A DNA stretch of 64,000 nt from Marinifaba aquimaris (GCF_013328345.1 NZ_JABULX010000005.1:124001-188000); one strand, 5' to 3'. Positions 18,554 to 27,910 are shown, counted from the first letter of the stretch. A program made the numbers and translations. The notes: generated by a model not told the origin, from the letters alone.

Positions 18554-19171
18554 ATGTACCGCTTATATTATTTTCCAAATGCCTGTTCATTAGCGATTCA
18601 AGTTTTATTACGCGAGCTAAACCAGCCGTTTGAATTAATCGATAAAAATGCCGTAGACGATTTTTCTGCTATTAACCCGACTGGCAGTGTGCCTGCACTG
18701 GAAGCCGGAGGTCAGGTTTATACAGAAGGGGCGAGTCTCATTCACCTTTTAGTTAACCGTCACGCTGGTGATATTTGGCCAACGGATTCGGCTCGAAAAG
18801 AACGTGCAGTAGAAGCGGTCGCATTTGCCAATGCCACGGTTCACCCAGCTTATAGCAAATTATTTTTTATTCTGCACAACATGCCAGAAGGTGCTGAAAA
18901 GCAAGCTCTGCTGCAAGTTGCTGCCGATCGCGTTAGCCAGTTATGGCAAATTGTTGAAGACAGTTTAACGACTGCGCCTTTCATCGGCGGAGACAGCTTC
19001 AGTCCGGCAGATATTTTGCTTGCAGTCTATGCTCGTTGGAATGCATTTTTTGATGTCGATATTCAGATTGGCCAGAAAACCCAAGCCATGCTGTCGCGTA
19101 TTTATGCTTTAGATAGTTTTAAAGCATCGCTTGCAGCTGAAGCTGAGCACAGTGCTGAGCAAGTGGCCTAG
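18554..19171 (+). CDS. Glutathione S-transferase family protein
   Basis: 205 aa GST beginning 'MYRLYYFPNACSLAIQVLL', with 'NPTGSVPALEAGGQVYTEG' as the cis-Pro/glutathione site and helical C-terminal domain 'APFIGGDSFSPADILLAVY'. The ATG at 18554 has AAGGAG 6 bases upstream; an earlier in-frame start at 18482 overlaps the promoter region and is rejected. First gene of a three-gene operon. The N-terminal Tyr/Cys-Ser region resembles beta-class GSTs. Confidence 0.9.
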   Translation: MYRLYYFPNACSLAIQVLLRELNQPFELIDKNAVDDFSAINPTGSVPALEAGGQVYTEGASLIHLLVNRHAGDIWPTDSARKERAVEAVAFANATVHPAYSKLFFILHNMPEGAEKQALLQVAADRVSQLWQIVEDSLTTAPFIGGDSFSPADILLAVYARWNAFFDVDIQIGQKTQAMLSRIYALDSFKASLAAEAEHSAEQVA

Positions 19172-19173
19172 TC

Positions 19174-19548
19174 ATGAAAAAAGATGTTTTTGCCCATCAA
19201 GCAGACTTTATTGATGTGCAACGTATAGCCGAGCAATACTGCCTCGGCTTATACACCGCCAATACTGAATTACTGCGTAGTTTGTTTGATGACAATGCGC
19301 ACTTACAGGCACCCGGTGTCAGACGTTCATTATCTCAGTGGTTGGACTTGGTGGCGAGTCGCGATATTCCCGAGCAATCTAATAGTGCCGATGATTTTGT
19401 TATTCGCCAGTTGGCTATTTTTGGGCAACAAGCAATAGTGCAACTCGAATGCCCTTTATTTGAGCGACGTTACCTCGATCATCTTACCTTGCTCAAAGAA
19501 CAAGGGCAGTGGCTCATCGTCAATAAAACTTATGCAGACTTAACATAA
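19174..19548 (+). CDS. NTF2-like (lumazine-binding-2/SnoaL-type) protein
   Basis: 124 aa cone-shaped alpha+beta fold typical of the NTF2 superfamily: helical N terminus 'FIDVQRIAEQYCLGLYTAN', then 'LRSLFDDNAHLQAPG', ending in the beta sheet 'YLDHLTLLKEQGQWLIVNK'. Starts 2 bases after the GST stop, so it is tightly coupled. Possible small-molecule isomerase/hydratase or binding protein in the same pathway as GST and the tautomerase. Confidence 0.8.
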   Translation: MKKDVFAHQADFIDVQRIAEQYCLGLYTANTELLRSLFDDNAHLQAPGVRRSLSQWLDLVASRDIPEQSNSADDFVIRQLAIFGQQAIVQLECPLFERRYLDHLTLLKEQGQWLIVNKTYADLT

Positions 19549-19562
19549 AAAGGAGTACAGCA

Positions 19563-19778
19563 ATGCCTTATATCAATATCAAAATTACCGATGAAGCGGT
19601 CACCAATGAGCAAAAAGCGCAGCTGATAAAAGGCACGACTCAGCTAATGGTCGATGTGCTTGGCAAAAGCCCAGTAACCACTATGGTTGTCATTGATGAA
19701 GTGAACACAGATAACTGGGGGATCGGTTATCAGCAAGTGACTGAGCTACGTGCCGAAGCCCAAAACGGCACTAATTAA
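19563..19778 (+). CDS. 4-oxalocrotonate tautomerase family protein
   Basis: 71 aa including Met. After Met removal the chain starts with the catalytic Pro1 ('PYINIKITDEAVTNEQKAQ'), the hallmark of the 4-OT superfamily; the segment 'GKSPVTTMVVIDEVNTDNWG' matches the conserved core. AGGAGT precedes the ATG. It catalyses enol/keto tautomerisation in aromatic-ring breakdown relatives. Third gene of the LysR-controlled operon, and its end overlaps the convergent ABC transporter gene by 4 bases. Confidence 0.9.
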   Translation: MPYINIKITDEAVTNEQKAQLIKGTTQLMVDVLGKSPVTTMVVIDEVNTDNWGIGYQQVTELRAEAQNGTN

Positions 19779-21565
19779 GTGCCGTATAAAACTTGGTAAA
19801 ACCCTGTTTCGCTCAGTAATGCTTGGTGTTGTCCTTGCTGAGTAACGGCACCTTTTTCTATCACGTAAATCTGATTGGCTTGTTTGATAGCACTGAGTCG
19901 ATGAGCAACAGTGATAATGGTTTTCCCTTGTAAAAAGGCCTTTAAATTGGCGTGCACCTTAGCTTCAGTTTCGGTATCAAGCGCCGATGTCGCTTCATCT
20001 AAAATCACCACGTTGGGGTTTGTTAACACCATGCGAGCAATGGCTAAACGCTGTTTTTGACCGCCAGATAGCTTAACGCCAGAGCGGCCGACTTGAGTAT
20101 CTAAGCCTTTGTCTAGTGCTTTGATGGTATCAGCCAACTCAGCTACAGCTAGTGCTTGCCAGAGCATTTGCTCGCTAAACTCGCTACCCATTTGCAGGTT
20201 TTCTCTGACGGTGTCATTAAATAGCATAGGGTGTTGCATAACGGTGGCGACGTTTTCGCGGATCGTTTGATAACCAATTTGCTCAATTGGTATGCCTTGT
20301 ATCAGGATATCGCCTGATTGTTTTTGATAAAGTCCCAACAACAGTTGCACCAATGTCGATTTACCACCGCCAGATGCGGCGACAATCGCAATGTGCTGGC
20401 CTTGCTCTATGGTTAACGACAAATTAGTCAGTACGGGTTTATCTGGCTGATAGGCAAAATGTATCTGTTTAAAGTCAATAGCCACTGCTTGGTTTTGCTT
20501 GAATGGGTTCTTGAGGGCTTGATTTTGTTTGCTAAAGTCTGGCTCTTGTTCAAAACCGATTACCTGATTAAGGCGCTTTAACGCAGCGGTTGCACCATAG
20601 TAGCTGTATTGCACTGATAGTAGCTCTTGTACTGGCCCCAACATAAACCAAAGGTAGCCAAATACTGCAAATATTTGGCCAACGGTTAAATCAGAAAACA
20701 CCACCATTAACATGGCAATGGCGCGAAATACCTCAAAGCCCAATAAGAAAATGGTAAAACTTAAGCGATTAACGGCATCGGTTTTCCAATGTGATTGAAT
20801 GGATGCTTGTTTTAATTCACTGGCGGCACCTAGTACGCGTTTGAAGTATTCTTGCTCTCGTCTGGCCGTTTTGAGTTGAGCGATGGCATCGAGTGTCTCA
20901 ACCAAGGCATTTTGTAAAGCTTCAATACTGGCATTTTCTTTTTGTTTGAGCTTTTTAACGTGTTTACCAAACGAGCGTGAAAACATGATAACCGCGGGGT
21001 TGAGCGTGAGAATAATTAACCCCAATAGCCAGTCTATCCAGAGCAAAATCACCGCCGTACCAATGATCATTAAACTGCCGAGTAAAATGTTCGACAGGCT
21101 CTTGCTGATAAATTCATCCAAGGTTTCGATATCAGTAATACAGCGCGAGCTAATGCCAGCAGAGCCTTGATCTTCAAACTCTTTTAATTGCACTTTAGCT
21201 AAGTGATTAATCAGTCTTTGCCTTAGCGTCAAACTAATCGATTTACTGATAATGGTAAATTGTCGGGTTTGCCACACAGTCATCACCATAGAGGCAAGTC
21301 GCATCACAATCGCCACTAGCAAAATCGCTAAAATGTAAGCTGTGGGGCCATGCCAAGCTTCTGGCAATATCTGGTTCATCGTAGCGACCGCAGAAGCTGG
21401 TTTTTCGAGTAAGACTTCATCGACTAGCAAAGGCATCATTAACGGAATCGGTACACTGATTAAGGCACCTATTAAAGCGATGATATGCGCTTTGATAAGC
21501 GGCTTTTTGTGACTGAGAATGGCGGTTTTTATCGTTTGCCAATTGATACTAAATGGCTGGTTCAA
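19775..21565 (-). CDS. ABC exporter, fused permease and ATPase
   Basis: 596 aa half-transporter: six-TM exporter domain (residues about 20-330) and C-terminal nucleotide-binding domain with Walker A AASGGGKST (396-404), signature LSGGQ (499-503) and Walker B VVILDEA (519-525), plus the H-loop in 'TVAHRLSAIKQAN'. Works as a homodimer in the inner membrane; it resembles MsbA/MdlB-type lipid or drug exporters, substrate unknown. The start is a TTG with AGGT upstream, since no ATG occurs for 42 codons. Confidence 0.9.
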   Translation of the reverse strand: MNQPFSINWQTIKTAILSHKKPLIKAHIIALIGALISVPIPLMMPLLVDEVLLEKPASAVATMNQILPEAWHGPTAYILAILLVAIVMRLASMVMTVWQTRQFTIISKSISLTLRQRLINHLAKVQLKEFEDQGSAGISSRCITDIETLDEFISKSLSNILLGSLMIIGTAVILLWIDWLLGLIILTLNPAVIMFSRSFGKHVKKLKQKENASIEALQNALVETLDAIAQLKTARREQEYFKRVLGAASELKQASIQSHWKTDAVNRLSFTIFLLGFEVFRAIAMLMVVFSDLTVGQIFAVFGYLWFMLGPVQELLSVQYSYYGATAALKRLNQVIGFEQEPDFSKQNQALKNPFKQNQAVAIDFKQIHFAYQPDKPVLTNLSLTIEQGQHIAIVAASGGGKSTLVQLLLGLYQKQSGDILIQGIPIEQIGYQTIRENVATVMQHPMLFNDTVRENLQMGSEFSEQMLWQALAVAELADTIKALDKGLDTQVGRSGVKLSGGQKQRLAIARMVLTNPNVVILDEATSALDTETEAKVHANLKAFLQGKTIITVAHRLSAIKQANQIYVIEKGAVTQQGQHQALLSETGFYQVLYGT

Positions 21566-21628
21566 ATGCGTGACCTAAATGATTGAAAACAAGATGTATT
21601 AGCTAATACGTTTAGGCTTTTACTTTAA

Positions 21629-21670
21629 CCCAGTTTGCAGCGATTTTTATATGATTCGCTGCAAACTAGG
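21629..21670 (-). terminator. Hairpin between acyltransferase and ABC exporter genes
   Basis: AGTTTGCAGCGA and TCGCTGCAAACT form a 12-bp stem just downstream of the acyltransferase stop. Only a moderately T-rich tail follows on the minus strand. Confidence 0.55.
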
Positions 21671-21677
21671 CGAAAAA

Positions 21678-22880
21678 TTAGTTGGCGGGCAAATTTGTAT
21701 TTGTCGATTCAACAATAGGTGGTTGTCTTTTGCCATTTAGCATTCTACCAAACCAAGTAGGGCGTATTAGCAAGCTGTAGCTAATTAATGATAAACCAAA
21801 CACACTAACTAGCGCGATTAAGAACTTCACCGCAATAGGGGCGTTGCTGTCGATCAAATAGAGTTGAATAAATGCCAGCAATGGGACGTGAATAATATAA
21901 ACCCAATATGAAGAATCGGCTAAATAGCGACTCCACTCGCTTTGCTTATTCAAGAGTTGGTAACCAAAAACTAAGCTGTATAGGGTGAAATAAATGCTAG
22001 CAAATGCTTGTAAGGTTACTGTGATAAGTTGCTCTTTACCGGTCGGGATATCAGGTCCGTTGATCACCATTTCTCTAATTTCAGCAAGGCTGATATGACT
22101 TGGAATACGCAGGTAAAACAAACTATAAGCCGCTACTGCGGTTAACAACAAATACCAGCGCCAGTGATACAAGGTATTGATAAGCTGAGGGTTTTGATAA
22201 ATCAGCGCACCAGCTAAAAAGATCAAACCGTAAAAACCAAAAGACCAGAGCTCGGGTTGAATAAATTCTGGTGCTGGAAAGGGCGCTATTTGGCTATAAA
22301 GTGCTGGAATGACAGCTAGAGGTAATAGTACGATCAGTATAATTTGATAGCTGGTTTCGGTTAGATCTAAGGTTTTATTTAACCAAGTAAAAACACCAAG
22401 ACGCACAAGCAGTGCATAACCTGCGCAGAACATTAATAGGTTGTAGATAAACCACAAATGGGCAGTGGTTGCTTTGTCGTTAGGCAGTTGGCCAGTTTTT
22501 GCCAATTGCATAAAGGGAGGGATATTTTCAATGTCATTGATACCAATTTTAAAGACATAGAAAAAACAGACATATACCAAAGGCAAAAACAGCACAAATG
22601 GCAGCGCTAAGCGCACGGCCCGATTTTTCAAAAATCCACTGAGCCCTTTTTTATCAATTAATAACGCAGCAAAAAAGCCAGCAATAAGGAAGAACAAAGG
22701 CATGCGAAAGGTATGTAACCAAAATAAAAACGGGTCAATCCAACTGGCTTTTACCGGATCGGCGACCAGCCACAAGTTATGCATCAGTGGTGAATAAGCC
22801 AGCCCAAGGTGAAAAATCACGCCAGCAAACATGGCTAACGCCCTGAGGTTATCCATGTAGTGATATCTTGAGTTGTCCAT
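21678..22880 (-). CDS. Acyltransferase 3 family membrane protein (MdoC/OpgC-like)
   Basis: 400 aa, about ten TM segments. The family signature is present at the N terminus: 'YHYMDNLRALAMFAGVIFH' with the catalytic-type His, and 'FRMPLFFLIAGFFAALL'. Such proteins transfer acyl groups (acetyl, succinyl) onto surface glycans such as periplasmic glucans. AGGA precedes the ATG. Monocistronic; no glycan genes are adjacent, so the acceptor is unknown. Confidence 0.88.
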   Translation of the reverse strand: MDNSRYHYMDNLRALAMFAGVIFHLGLAYSPLMHNLWLVADPVKASWIDPFLFWLHTFRMPLFFLIAGFFAALLIDKKGLSGFLKNRAVRLALPFVLFLPLVYVCFFYVFKIGINDIENIPPFMQLAKTGQLPNDKATTAHLWFIYNLLMFCAGYALLVRLGVFTWLNKTLDLTETSYQIILIVLLPLAVIPALYSQIAPFPAPEFIQPELWSFGFYGLIFLAGALIYQNPQLINTLYHWRWYLLLTAVAAYSLFYLRIPSHISLAEIREMVINGPDIPTGKEQLITVTLQAFASIYFTLYSLVFGYQLLNKQSEWSRYLADSSYWVYIIHVPLLAFIQLYLIDSNAPIAVKFLIALVSVFGLSLISYSLLIRPTWFGRMLNGKRQPPIVESTNTNLPAN

Positions 22881-22984
22881 AAGATGTCCTTATCTAGCAA
22901 GCTACGAATATGGTTGCTTATAATTTATACACTTTGCAATAATTAAGCGATTAACTGCACAAATCTAAGATTATTGGTGCAGGA

Positions 22985-23017
22985 TAAAAAAGCCGGAGCC
23001 TGCAGCTGACTCCGGCA
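22985..23017 (-). terminator. Rho-independent terminator of TonB receptor gene
   Basis: GCCGGAG and CTCCGGC stem with a TTTTTT tail on the minus strand, 40 bases after the receptor stop codon. Confidence 0.85.
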
Positions 23018-23055
23018 CGCTACATTAACCCTCAAACGAGGACTAAATTCACCAA

Positions 23056-25116
23056 CTAGAAGTTGATTGTGACACCGACCGAAGGGAAAGGCTGATCAGG
23101 GAATTGATAGTCTTTTTCGTAATCTGAATAATCTTCGAAATACTCGTATTCTTGAATGGTTTGTGAACCGTAAACGTTCAAGACTTCAAAATAGTAGCTT
23201 GCGTCATAGCCAAATAAACTCGATTGATAATCGGCTCGGATATCTAAACGGTGATAACCCTTTGCTTGTTCGGCGTTAAACTCACCCCATTGTGGAATGT
23301 AGAACAAAGGCTCTGATTCTCCTGGCTCTGTGTATGGCGTCGATGAGATAACATCTGTGTAACGGCGACCACTTTGATATCGCCATTTAGCGCCAATTGT
23401 CCAGTTGTCGCTCCATTGATAGTTAATGACGACGTTCGCAATCCAAGGTAAATCAAACTCACTGTTGAAAGACTCTCCTGTGATGTCATTTTCCCTTTCC
23501 GTTTTTGAATAAGCTAAACTCGCCCAACCTAACCAATTATCACTAAAGGTTTTGTTGACTAAAATCTCACCGCCGTAGGCTTTACCTGATGCCGCGTTAA
23601 AATAGGTCGTAACGTTATCTGGGATGATTTGACCTGGACCATCTGCTTGAGCTGCAGGGTTAGCGACGACTAGGTTATCTAAGTCTTTGTAGTAAAGTTC
23701 AGTGCGAACTTGCCAGCCATCTTCTAATTCACTGTCTAGGCTCAATACATAGTGGGTTGATTCACTGGCTTCTAGCTCTGGATTACCAAGTTCTTGAGTC
23801 AATAAGCGATAGTCTTTGATCCAAGTATGGTGCTGGCCATAACTCAAGGTTAACCGGTTTTTATCGTTCATTTGCCAAGCGAGGCTGGCTCTTGGTTCTA
23901 TGTAGTCTTCGTTATTAAAATCATTGCCGATGGCCGATACGCCAAATTGATAGCGCCAGTTTGCACTTAACTCACCTTCTAAATTGGCGTACACGTTATA
24001 ATCGAGTTGATCGATACTACCTACATCTTCAAATGTTGGGCTGAAATAAGTGGGAGGGCAAACCTCAAATTCAGTATTACAAGGTAAGGCGCGGCCAGCG
24101 TAAACATAATCGACTTGGGTATCGGTAATTTGCAGACCTAAACTCAAGGTGTAATCATCTGCAAAGTACTGGCTGTGATTTTTGAAAATGATTTGTTTGA
24201 TGTCGGCATCCCAGCTGAAAATATCACCTTCACGTTCTTGTTGATTGCTGTCCAAGTGATTCAAGCTCGTATTAAACTCCCAATTATCTTGCTCGCTTAA
24301 CCAACTGACAGCTTGGCTGTGATAATAAACTTCTTGTCTTTCACCACTGGCTAAATCTGGGTTTTTACCTATGTCGCGTCCGTCTTCATCAAATTCAATT
24401 TCGACGTAATCTTTGGCGCCATGAGCGGTGAAGCGCAAGCTATTGGCCGAATCTAACTGCCACAATAATTTGCTTTGATAATCTCTATTGCGCGGCGCTT
24501 CTTTAAATGAAAACTCTTCATCTTCAATAAAGTTATCGACATAGGTATGAACTAAACTTTCTCGAAATGACACATAAAAAGCTAAATCGTCGCTAATGCC
24601 TGATTCATATAAAAAGCCAGAGCGTGCAATGCTTAAATCGAGTACTTTTTGCGATCGTTCTGCGTCTGGGTCACGTAATTGTGTGACGATAACACCACCG
24701 TTGGCGTCGGCATATTGTGGCGACCAAGCACCGGTTTTTAATTCAAAGCTTTCGATCAATAATGGGTTGTAAACACTTAAACCGTCGTTGTGAAAGATGT
24801 AACCCATATCTAAGCCGTCAGTGATATAGAGGTTATCTTTACTTGAGCTACCTCTAATGGCGGGTTCGCCTATTGGACCACCACTATTTGAGGTTGCTAA
24901 AACGACCCCTGGTAAAGCTTCGAGTGATTGAATCGGATCGTTAATCGTTCCAGGTAATTTAATTAAATCACTGGTGCTGATTTTGATACCGTTACTTTGA
25001 GTTGCTAATACTGTAATGCGTTCGATATCTTCCTCAGGTAAGTTATCGTTCGCTTGTGCGTATGTAGCGCAATTTGCTGCAATCGCGATTGAGATAAGTT
25101 TTAATTTTGTTTTCAT
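23056..25116 (-). CDS. TonB-dependent receptor
   Basis: 686 aa outer-membrane receptor. Signal peptide ends at YAQA-ND. The plug has 'IERITVLATQSNGI' (TonB-box-like start), 'DPIQSLEALPGVVLATSNSG' and 'DANGGVIVTQLRDP'. The barrel contains many aromatic girdle strands and ends with 'FPSVGVTINF', a typical C-terminal Phe. Ligand not assignable. It is divergent from a membrane-bound LytTR regulator, which may control it. Ends in a strong terminator. Confidence 0.9.
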   Translation of the reverse strand: MKTKLKLISIAIAANCATYAQANDNLPEEDIERITVLATQSNGIKISTSDLIKLPGTINDPIQSLEALPGVVLATSNSGGPIGEPAIRGSSSKDNLYITDGLDMGYIFHNDGLSVYNPLLIESFELKTGAWSPQYADANGGVIVTQLRDPDAERSQKVLDLSIARSGFLYESGISDDLAFYVSFRESLVHTYVDNFIEDEEFSFKEAPRNRDYQSKLLWQLDSANSLRFTAHGAKDYVEIEFDEDGRDIGKNPDLASGERQEVYYHSQAVSWLSEQDNWEFNTSLNHLDSNQQEREGDIFSWDADIKQIIFKNHSQYFADDYTLSLGLQITDTQVDYVYAGRALPCNTEFEVCPPTYFSPTFEDVGSIDQLDYNVYANLEGELSANWRYQFGVSAIGNDFNNEDYIEPRASLAWQMNDKNRLTLSYGQHHTWIKDYRLLTQELGNPELEASESTHYVLSLDSELEDGWQVRTELYYKDLDNLVVANPAAQADGPGQIIPDNVTTYFNAASGKAYGGEILVNKTFSDNWLGWASLAYSKTERENDITGESFNSEFDLPWIANVVINYQWSDNWTIGAKWRYQSGRRYTDVISSTPYTEPGESEPLFYIPQWGEFNAEQAKGYHRLDIRADYQSSLFGYDASYYFEVLNVYGSQTIQEYEYFEDYSDYEKDYQFPDQPFPSVGVTINF

Positions 25117-25220
25117 AATTTTGTTTCTGAGTTGTGTTGAATCTTGTTCGTTTGATACGCCCAGAATACAGCGTGGATTTTCGTGTTTTTGGCTTTTGAA
25201 TAGATGGGCAAAACTATTGT

Positions 25221-26078
25221 ATGAATAGGCATTTCAGGCTGGGGGATATCAGCCCTCTGCATTATTTCTCGAGCATAGCTTTTGTGCTGGGCTGTATTTT
25301 CACCTTCGTGTCAGACGAAAACCAATATCCGTTTGGCATTACCTTTGTGCAGTGGCAGTTGCAAACCTTCAGTGCTATTGGCTTCTTTGTTTTATCGCAT
25401 TACTTGATATTTGGTCGCTTGGGCCGTCTGCCAGAGTGGATGAGGCTGATTATTGCAGGCTTTATCGCGTCTTTGTTCTTCACACCTTTCTCACTCGCCA
25501 TCGATGTTTACTGGCTTGGTATCGAAGGTTTTACCCTAGGCTTTTTAATTGAAGAATGGATTAATATGGCGCCGCCCAGTATTTTTTGCTGGTTTTTTAT
25601 GAACTTACCTTGGTTATTAGGTGTTGAGTTCCGCACTCAAAAAGGTAAAGCTGAACAGCAAGATTCGACACAACTACTGACGCCAACTGAGCATGCTTTG
25701 CCCATTGATGAAAAAACATTAACTGACCATGAGTCAAACATGAATGGGCAGACATTACCGCACTTTTTTAATCTATGTGAGCTCGATAGCCTGGACGATT
25801 TAATCGCGCTGAAGGCTGAACTGCATTATTTGAGTGTGATCACTGCACATGGACAAAGCCTCATTTTGTATAACTTAAAAGATGCGATTGCCGATTTAGC
25901 GCCATTTTTGCCCAGCGCCCAAGATTGGCAAACCCATCGTTCATATTGGGTTAATTTGAAAAAAGTTGAGCAGTTAGATAGGAAAGGTCGAGAGGGAACC
26001 TTGATTTTAGAAAGTGGCGCAACTGCACTGGTCAGTCGCGCCAATATGGCCAAAGTGCGATCTTGGCTTGAAGCTTAG
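25221..26078 (+). CDS. Membrane-anchored LytTR-type transcriptional regulator
   Basis: 285 aa. About four TM segments occupy residues 15-130 ('HYFSSIAFVLGCIFTFV', 'PSIFCWFFMNLPWLLGVEF'). After a linker, a C-terminal LytTR DNA-binding domain follows (residues about 185-285: 'IALKAELHYLSVITAHGQ', 'THRSYWVNLKKVEQL', 'LESGATALVSRANMAKVRSW'). No kinase or receiver domain, so it is probably a one-component sensor that reads a membrane or periplasmic signal. Divergent from the TonB receptor, with about 100 bases between starts. Confidence 0.87.
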   Translation: MNRHFRLGDISPLHYFSSIAFVLGCIFTFVSDENQYPFGITFVQWQLQTFSAIGFFVLSHYLIFGRLGRLPEWMRLIIAGFIASLFFTPFSLAIDVYWLGIEGFTLGFLIEEWINMAPPSIFCWFFMNLPWLLGVEFRTQKGKAEQQDSTQLLTPTEHALPIDEKTLTDHESNMNGQTLPHFFNLCELDSLDDLIALKAELHYLSVITAHGQSLILYNLKDAIADLAPFLPSAQDWQTHRSYWVNLKKVEQLDRKGREGTLILESGATALVSRANMAKVRSWLEA

Positions 26079-26080
26079 CG

Positions 26081-26425
26081 CTATAAAATTGCACCTAAAG
26101 CGTCGTTAAACGTTTCTCTAAGTGAAGCAAAAATAGCATTAATCGCGTTTTGTACCGCAATTAACGTTAATGTTGAGACGGCCACGAGCACGCCCTCTGT
26201 TGCATTGCGCTGCATTTGCAATAAAAGCTTACCTGTTTGTGCAGAGTAACCTTCATTGTCATTAAGTTGATACTTAGCAACGTTTTCGGCTATTTCGACA
26301 ATTTGCGAACTGATTTTTTTAAACTCTGCCGGGGCGTACGTTTTAATCGAGTCCCAGCCGTCACCAAATGCACTGGCAGCTGAATCTAATATATTGGCTA
26401 ATACTTGCTCAAAGTTGACAGACAT
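26081..26425 (-). CDS. Small helical protein with one hydrophobic segment, unknown
   Basis: 114 aa, predicted almost wholly helical and amphipathic, with a hydrophobic stretch near residues 78-98 ('VLVAVSTLTLIAVQNAINAI'). The stop of the preceding lipoprotein gene and the ATG overlap as TAATG, a classic coupling arrangement, so the two products likely work together. No known family recognised. Convergent with the LytTR gene, whose stop is 2 bases away. Confidence 0.68.
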   Translation of the reverse strand: MSVNFEQVLANILDSAASAFGDGWDSIKTYAPAEFKKISSQIVEIAENVAKYQLNDNEGYSAQTGKLLLQMQRNATEGVLVAVSTLTLIAVQNAINAIFASLRETFNDALGAIL

Positions 26426-26991
26426 TATCCGTTATCTCCATTTTTCTTTGCAGTTTCTACTACCCAAACGGCATTAATTGATTGGTTGGTGATCTTCATT
26501 GCTGCTTTACTTGTGGTGGCGCGTAAACAAGAGATCTTCGTGCCACGAGGGCTTGCCATCGCATTACATTTATCAGCGCTTTGATGAATGTTTTGCAATA
26601 AATCCAGCTGATCTTTAACTAAAACTAATAACCGTTCAGTGCAGCCATAGCTGTCACCTTCTTCGGTCTGAATCATAGGCTCTGGCGCAACTTTAGCTAA
26701 TTGCGCTGAAATACCTTCAGCTAATCGACAGCCGCGTCCAGCTGATTGCAGATTAGCGCGCTCAATTAACAAATCAATTTTAGATTCTAATGCATTGTAA
26801 TGCGCCAAGTTTGCTTCGTAAGTACCCGCTTCAGTACCTGCCTGATCACCTAAGTTTTTGGCTAAGGTGTTAATTGATTCTTTGTATTCTCTAATGCCGT
26901 TATCAATCACAGGATCGTATGGAGTCACATACTCCACCGAAACGCAGGCAGATAACATGAGTACCATTAATGCCAAGGTTAAACGTTTCAT
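26425..26991 (-). CDS. Lipoprotein of unknown function
   Basis: 188 aa with lipobox LSAC (Cys16) after a short hydrophobic leader. The mature protein is helical, with four or more cysteines ('GRGCRLAEG', 'SYGCTERLL', 'SADKCNAMA', 'KISCLRA') that could form two disulfides. Residue +2 is Val, suggesting the outer membrane. AAAAGG precedes the ATG. Translationally coupled to the 114-aa gene. Function unknown. Confidence 0.72.
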   Translation of the reverse strand: MKRLTLALMVLMLSACVSVEYVTPYDPVIDNGIREYKESINTLAKNLGDQAGTEAGTYEANLAHYNALESKIDLLIERANLQSAGRGCRLAEGISAQLAKVAPEPMIQTEEGDSYGCTERLLVLVKDQLDLLQNIHQSADKCNAMASPRGTKISCLRATTSKAAMKITNQSINAVWVVETAKKNGDNG

Positions 26992-27107
26992 ATTCTTTTC
27001 CTTTTTATAAATACGTTTTACTAGAAGTGTTCACGCCGACTACCACTTCCCTGACGTGCTCAACCAATATAGCTGAATTAGTGAGCAGATAATATGACAA
27101 GATTAAA

Positions 27108-27139
27108 TAAGCGACCCAAGAATATGGGTTAGCCGCTTA
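27108..27139 (-). terminator. Hairpin after pentapeptide gene
   Basis: TAAGCG-CCCA pairs with TGGG-CGCTTA, downstream of the leftward pentapeptide-repeat gene. No long T-run, so confidence is moderate. Confidence 0.45.
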
Positions 27140-27156
27140 GGGTAATGTTCATTAAT

Positions 27157-27837
27157 TTAGTTCGCTTGAGCTCTTTGCCAATCTGACTGCATCCAACCCG
27201 ATTTTGTTTCACTGCGATCTACGCGGTTACCGCGATAGGTTTGGCAAAACTGCTTTCTTTGTTGATCGTCATAATCAATGCAAGCCCCAAAAGATTGATC
27301 AGCTAATACGGCTTCACACAATGATGTACCTTGAAGAATCGGTTCGTTTTTACTGAGCTTGAGTAGCGAAGCGTGATAGAGGTTGGCTTGGGTAAAGTCA
27401 GTATTGGCCAAGTGGCTTTGATCCAACTTAGCACCGTACAAATAGGCATATTTAAATTTAGCCCCAGTTAAGTTCGCGCCGGTTAAATCTGCACCCGATA
27501 AGTCGGCACAGGTAAAATCTGCATCTTGTAAATCGGCATGCCTTAAATCTGCTTGATGCAGGTCGGCACCAACTAAGTTAAGCCCTTTTAAATAAGCATT
27601 GGCTAGCGAAACCGCAGTGAGATCAACTTCATCTGAATTTAAATCTTGCAAAGCGTGAATTCGGCCACCATCACCAATTGAGCCATTGGCACTATTGATC
27701 ACTTGCCAAGCGGTATAGTGTTTGGCTTTTAATCTGTCTTCACTTTCTGCGTACCAAATAATACCAGAGTATATGACGGTTAAAACGGAGAGAAAGATCC
27801 CGGTGACTTCAAAAAATCGTAGTATTTTATTACCCAA
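27157..27837 (-). CDS. Membrane-anchored pentapeptide-repeat protein
   Basis: 226 aa. One N-terminal TM segment (residues about 8-28, 'FFEVTGIFLSVLTVIYSGII') is followed by a pentapeptide-repeat beta-helix with A(D/N)LxX repeats from about residue 75 to 155 ('GADLHQADLRHADLQDADF', 'SGADLTGANLTGAKF'). The C-terminal tail has cysteines ('SLCEAVL', 'GACIDYDDQQRKQFCQ'). The repeats form a right-handed quadrilateral helix used for protein interaction; the partner is unknown. Start is TTG with AGGACAGG upstream. Confidence 0.85.
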   Translation of the reverse strand: MGNKILRFFEVTGIFLSVLTVIYSGIIWYAESEDRLKAKHYTAWQVINSANGSIGDGGRIHALQDLNSDEVDLTAVSLANAYLKGLNLVGADLHQADLRHADLQDADFTCADLSGADLTGANLTGAKFKYAYLYGAKLDQSHLANTDFTQANLYHASLLKLSKNEPILQGTSLCEAVLADQSFGACIDYDDQQRKQFCQTYRGNRVDRSETKSGWMQSDWQRAQAN

Positions 27838-27910
27838 GTGCCTGTCCTAATTGAATTTTTTATCGAATGTAAGACAAGCCGCTGGGTAAGTAAATAGCTA
27901 GATGTGATGG

